Positions 60,801 through 64,000 of a stretch of DNA of 64,000 nucleotides are shown here, piece after piece. Below the pieces are notes generated by a model. That model ran no database searches and was not told where the DNA came from. It saw only the letters and a list, made by a program, of their open reading frames with translations. The first letter of the stretch is position 1, and each line of letters opens with the position of its first letter. The position numbers and the translations under genes were made by a program. Origin of the DNA: Sarcocystis neurona (taxonomy: Eukaryota; Apicomplexa; Conoidasida; Eucoccidiorida; Sarcocystidae); the NCBI GenBank assembly GCA_000727475.1, contig KL647302.1:2179234-2243233 (forward strand), written 5' to 3'.

Positions 60801-62538
60801 GTCAGCGTAGACGTCGCAGCAAAAATAAGATATTTGTGCGCCCGTTTCCATTTTTCGTTATTTGTGCAGAAGGAAGTTGACGTGGCTGGTGCTGAAGGCG
60901 AGCTAGGTGACCTCTTTCTGAAGTACACACTCACTTCGGAAAGGTCTTATTTTTAGCCGACAACGCGAGTATCTTCGCGACCCCGTCGTGTCTTTTATAC
61001 GCATATCAAGCACACGAAAGCCGACGGAATGGCTATGTAACCGGTAGCAGAAAGAAGAAGACGGAATCAGTCAGTTTTGTTGCACAGCGCGCCGCACGGC
61101 TCGCTGAACGGCTCCCTAAAGTTCTCCGCGGCTTGCTGACCGTTTCTACTTTCTCCGCTTTTCTTCTTACAACTCAGCGGGGCTTCCACTGCTGTCACAG
61201 CAAAGCTCGACAAGGCAGTGGCCCTCCCAACGTGGTTCACTTTTCTATAAAGAGACTATCTCTTTATATGTTAAAAGCAGGCCCCGCACACCTGTATCTG
61301 TGGCGCGCTTTTCGTGCTGCGAGCCCCTGGTCTACACAAACAACACACTTTATTGCCACGCATCTAAGAACCCCACTCCGGTACGTGGTTGTTCTTTCAT
61401 TCCCCTCCACCCCATCTTGCTGTGTAAAATTCACCTGCCCTGGTAATAAAGATCTGTACCAGGTGGCCAAGACTGCAGGGCACTCCATGGAACGTGCTCC
61501 TCGTGTCAGGTAACCTCCTTGTGGGGGGCGCGTTTCTACTCACAGGTGTGATTACTGAGTTTCCTCTAGTAGAGGTTGACAGTCGGCCAGGTTCACAACG
61601 TAGTCTTCTACACGTCGATACGTGGATTTGCTTTCTGTGTTTGTCGCATACTGACATCCGCAAGCACGTTCAAACGTCTGCACGTGTACCCCTCCATATA
61701 TATATATATATATATGTAGGGAGACTCGTGGAAGAAATCGTATCTGCGTACGACATTATTTGTTCTCCCGGGCGCGCTAATGTGTAACATATGCCGGACA
61801 TTTCTAGCAAGCGAATTCTCCAGGGCGGAGTACACGTGTAGATACAGAGGTAGCCTCCCAGATCTGTGAGGTTGTGTCTGTATGTGTGTGCGTGTGTGTG
61901 TGTGCGCATTTCTGCATCCGCCTCTCTGCGTGATTTTTCAGGTATTGAAGTGGCAGCGTGCGAATCGAGAAGAAGTGAATAACACTTCTCCCTTCTTTCT
62001 CTTTTTGTTCGTCCTCGACCGTGGTGACTTTTTTTTCTCTTCGTGTCGCCTGTTCCGCAGTGCAGGGAAGTGTCCCGGGTGCACATCACGCGTGCAGCTC
62101 TCCTTGACGATCCGCTGCCGTCGCTCTATCTCTTCTGCGGCGCATACGTCAGACAGGAAGGGACAGAATCGTCACTTCGTTTGCAGTTTCTGCCTAAAAC
62201 ATACATATATACGTGTTTGTGTACGCCTGCAGATGCACGGGTGTAAGACGGCACATGTGTGCAGACATCTAGGAAGACCTACATACATATATATATACAT
62301 ATAAGTACATATATACGTATATGTATGTAGTAAATGGATGTGTGTGTCTGTGAATTATCACATGCTGTTCGACTAAAGAGGGAAACAAGAGGATGTTGAG
62401 GTCGGCTTTTGCGTGCGGGCGGTGAATCGCCTTCTTCTCTGCAAATGTCTGCACTCCCACCTGTCTAAGTGTGATTTGTAGAATGGTCGTCTTGAGCTGC
62501 ACGACTGTGTCTAACTCGCGTTTCCGCTACTATTAAAG
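57887..62538. other. Intergenic region between RPS3A and the C-terminal-window gene
   Basis: About 4.6 kb. The first part should hold the RPS3A 3' UTR. Most of it is microsatellite-poor, with only short TA runs near 61697-61714 and 62284-62330. No conserved coding block was recognised apart from the exon-like pair at 61942-62200 described separately. Short frames near 60846-60954 and 61472-61510 are flanked by plausible splice sites but have no family similarity. Confidence 0.6.
61942..62200 (+). other. Possible unassigned exon pair
   Basis: Acceptor GATTTTTCAG at 61941 opens VLKWQRANREE, with a GTGAAT donor at 61975. After 86 bp an acceptor TGTTCCGCAG at 62060 opens CREVSRVHITRAALLDDPLP then SLYLFCGAYVRQEG in the same phase. 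The composition is protein-like and not repeat-driven, but no good donor follows and I do not recognise the family. Could be 5' exons of the gene at 62539, part of another gene, or chance. Confidence 0.3.
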
Positions 62539-64000
62539 ATGGAAGCAGCGGGATACTCTGCCGGGAACCTACCCTCGTCGGAAGGAGCAGGAGAAGGAAG
62601 AGAAGCAGCAGCAGAAGGAGAGCAGCAACCGCGACGGGAGAAGAAGTCGCACGCGAAGGCAAAGAAGAACACTTCTCTAAACGAACGGACGCAGTCCGAT
62701 AGCGGGACGCCTGTAGCAGAGCGAGGTAGTGAGGAACGTTCCTCTCCTTCACGTCCTGGCGGCGCAGCGCCGCCGAACCAACAGCAACAGCACCAGCAGC
62801 AGCAGAAATCTCAGCGGAAGCAGAAGTCACGACCCCAGCAGGAAAGACAGGTAGAGGCAGACGAGAGGGAGGAGCAGAAGAAGAATAGAGACGACCATAA
62901 AAAAGCAGAGAAGGAGTCGCTTGACAGATCTGAGAAGCGCGTCACTCCGTCGGGACAGCGAGCAGCGGCCGAGGACGGGACCCCCTCCTCTGCGGTCGAA
63001 ATTTTTTCTGCGACAACTTCCTTTTCTTTAAAAACCGTTCCTGGGGACGCTCTACCTTCTGAAGCCATGTCTTCGAATATAACAGTCATTTCCTCTGCGG
63101 TGACACCTTCCGGCGTTGGTTCGACGAGCACGTGCACACTGTCTCAGCGGCCTGCCGCAGCCACTACGGAGCCTTCGAGTCCTGCCTCTTCTTCTTCCGC
63201 TGCTGATGGTCGCTCTCCGGACGCTGTCTCGGCTCCCCAGGCTGCCGGCGACATGGCCATTCCCTCCGTCCCTGTCCTATCCTGTTCCTCCTCACACAGC
63301 AGTACCGGTGCGGCGGCCGCTGTTACTACCGTCCCGACGTATGGTGCTGCTGCTTCTGCTGGCGCCGCGACAAAAACGTTTGCTGCAGCCGTTGTTGCCG
63401 GCACGTCGACTCCTGTTGCAAGTGCTATAGCTTCAACGACTGCTGCCGCTGCTGAAGAAGGAGGAGGAGCAGGTGCTGCTGCGGGGGCTCTTGCCTCGCG
63501 CGCTGCTGCTGCGGCTGCGTCCGCTGCTGCTGCTGCTGGGTGGCCTCGTCCTGCGGCAGAAACAACAGGCAGCACTCCGTCGAGGGGAGGTGTCCGGCCG
63601 GGAGACGTGCCCCACGCGGGAGAGGAAATTCCTTCTGACTACGGAAGCGAACAGTCGTTGCAGGAAAGCCGAAAGTCAAAGATACTGTGGACGGACGGGC
63701 GTGGGACCATCACTAAACTTGAGGAGCTGCAAAAACTCTACGAGGAGGCTGTGGAAAGGAAGAAGCAGAAGCAACACAGAGCGAAAACGAAGGAAGCAGC
63801 AGAGCGCCACGCCAAAGAAAAAGCCAAGAAAACAAGCAGGGAAGAAGGGGCGGCGCAATGCAGTGACCAAATACACGCCGCACACTTTCAGAAAGATGCA
63901 ACGGTAGAAACGCGAAGAAAAGTCGGCGAAGAAGCTCAGCAACAAACCGGCCATACTCCCACATCTTGCAATCAGTCGAGGACAGCCTCTCCGGCCTCCT
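62539..64000 (+). CDS. Unrecognised low-complexity charged protein (3' end outside window)
   Basis: ATG at 62539 (TTAAAGATGG; in-frame TAA upstream at 62512) opens a frame that stays open to the end of the window, at least 487 codons. Residues 1-75 are E/G/A-rich. About 76-100 is glutamine-rich, then K/R/E-rich to about 140. A long Ser/Thr/Ala/Pro segment follows, with an alanine cluster near 315-335 encoded by mixed GCN codons. From about residue 382 the character changes: SKILWTDGRGTITKLEELQ, then a lysine/glutamate helix (ERKKQKQHRAKTKEAAERHA). No signal peptide or membrane segment is seen. I do not recognise the family. Low-complexity homopolymer-like stretches are typical of coccidian proteins. 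The 487-codon uninterrupted frame is unusually long for this window and argues for real coding. An AG right before the ATG means it could instead be an internal exon. Confidence 0.75.
   Translation, partial: MEAAGYSAGNLPSSEGAGEGREAAAEGEQQPRREKKSHAKAKKNTSLNERTQSDSGTPVAERGSEERSSPSRPGGAAPPNQQQQHQQQQKSQRKQKSRPQQERQVEADEREEQKKNRDDHKKAEKESLDRSEKRVTPSGQRAAAEDGTPSSAVEIFSATTSFSLKTVPGDALPSEAMSSNITVISSAVTPSGVGSTSTCTLSQRPAAATTEPSSPASSSSAADGRSPDAVSAPQAAGDMAIPSVPVLSCSSSHSSTGAAAAVTTVPTYGAAASAGAATKTFAAAVVAGTSTPVASAIASTTAAAAEEGGGAGAAAGALASRAAAAAASAAAAAGWPRPAAETTGSTPSRGGVRPGDVPHAGEEIPSDYGSEQSLQESRKSKILWTDGRGTITKLEELQKLYEEAVERKKQKQHRAKTKEAAERHAKEKAKKTSREEGAAQCSDQIHAAHFQKDATVETRRKVGEEAQQQTGHTPTSCNQSRTASPAS

Overview
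This is a stretch of eukaryotic nuclear chromosome, most likely from an apicomplexan parasite of the coccidian group. The protein-coding parts are conserved but cut into many small exons by long GT-AG introns. Start codons sit in an A-rich, AAAATGGC-like context. CAG/CTG triplet tracts are abundant, and an alanine/serine/glutamine-rich low-complexity protein ends the window. Introns of 2-3 kb and heavy microsatellite content fit a Sarcocystis- or Cystoisospora-like genome better than Toxoplasma, but the genus is an inference. There is no bacterial, viral or organellar gene, no CRISPR array and no mobile element that I can support.

Layout. (1) 518-33171, plus strand: a RAD54 homologous-recombination translocase in 18 exons. 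Phase-consistent joining gives 2478 nt (825 codons plus stop), so about 92% of the gene is intron. The introns are filled with alternating purine-pyrimidine microsatellites (TA, TG, CA and the words between them), several minisatellites, purine- or pyrimidine-only tracts, and a 600-bp AGT triplet tract. (2) 33172-35467: tail-to-tail intergenic space. (3) 45366 down to 35468, minus strand: a BFR1-like coiled-coil (nuclear segregation/polysome-associated) protein in 8 exons, closing at exactly 501 codons with the stop. Its introns hold CAG/CTG triplet tracts and a perfectly spaced 19-bp minisatellite. (4) 45367-53257: about 7.9 kb of divergent intergenic DNA, poor in microsatellites. (5) 53258-57886, plus strand: 40S ribosomal protein S3a (eS1) in 4 exons, 260 residues, with a GCATGC-type ribosomal-protein promoter motif upstream. 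(6) 57887-62538: intergenic, with one suggestive pair of unassigned exon-like blocks near 61.94-62.2 kb. (7) 62539-64000, plus strand: the 5' part (487 codons) of an unrecognised low-complexity, charged protein that runs off the window.

The genes do not form a pathway: a DNA-repair translocase, an mRNP/polysome-linked coiled-coil protein, a ribosomal protein and an unknown. The strongest unusual signals are the partition of microsatellites between introns (dense) and intergenic DNA (sparse), minisatellites that copy a splice-acceptor-like unit, the ambiguous RAD54 N-terminus, and the unexplained exon-like blocks upstream of the last gene. I did not find a new defence or mobile system here.
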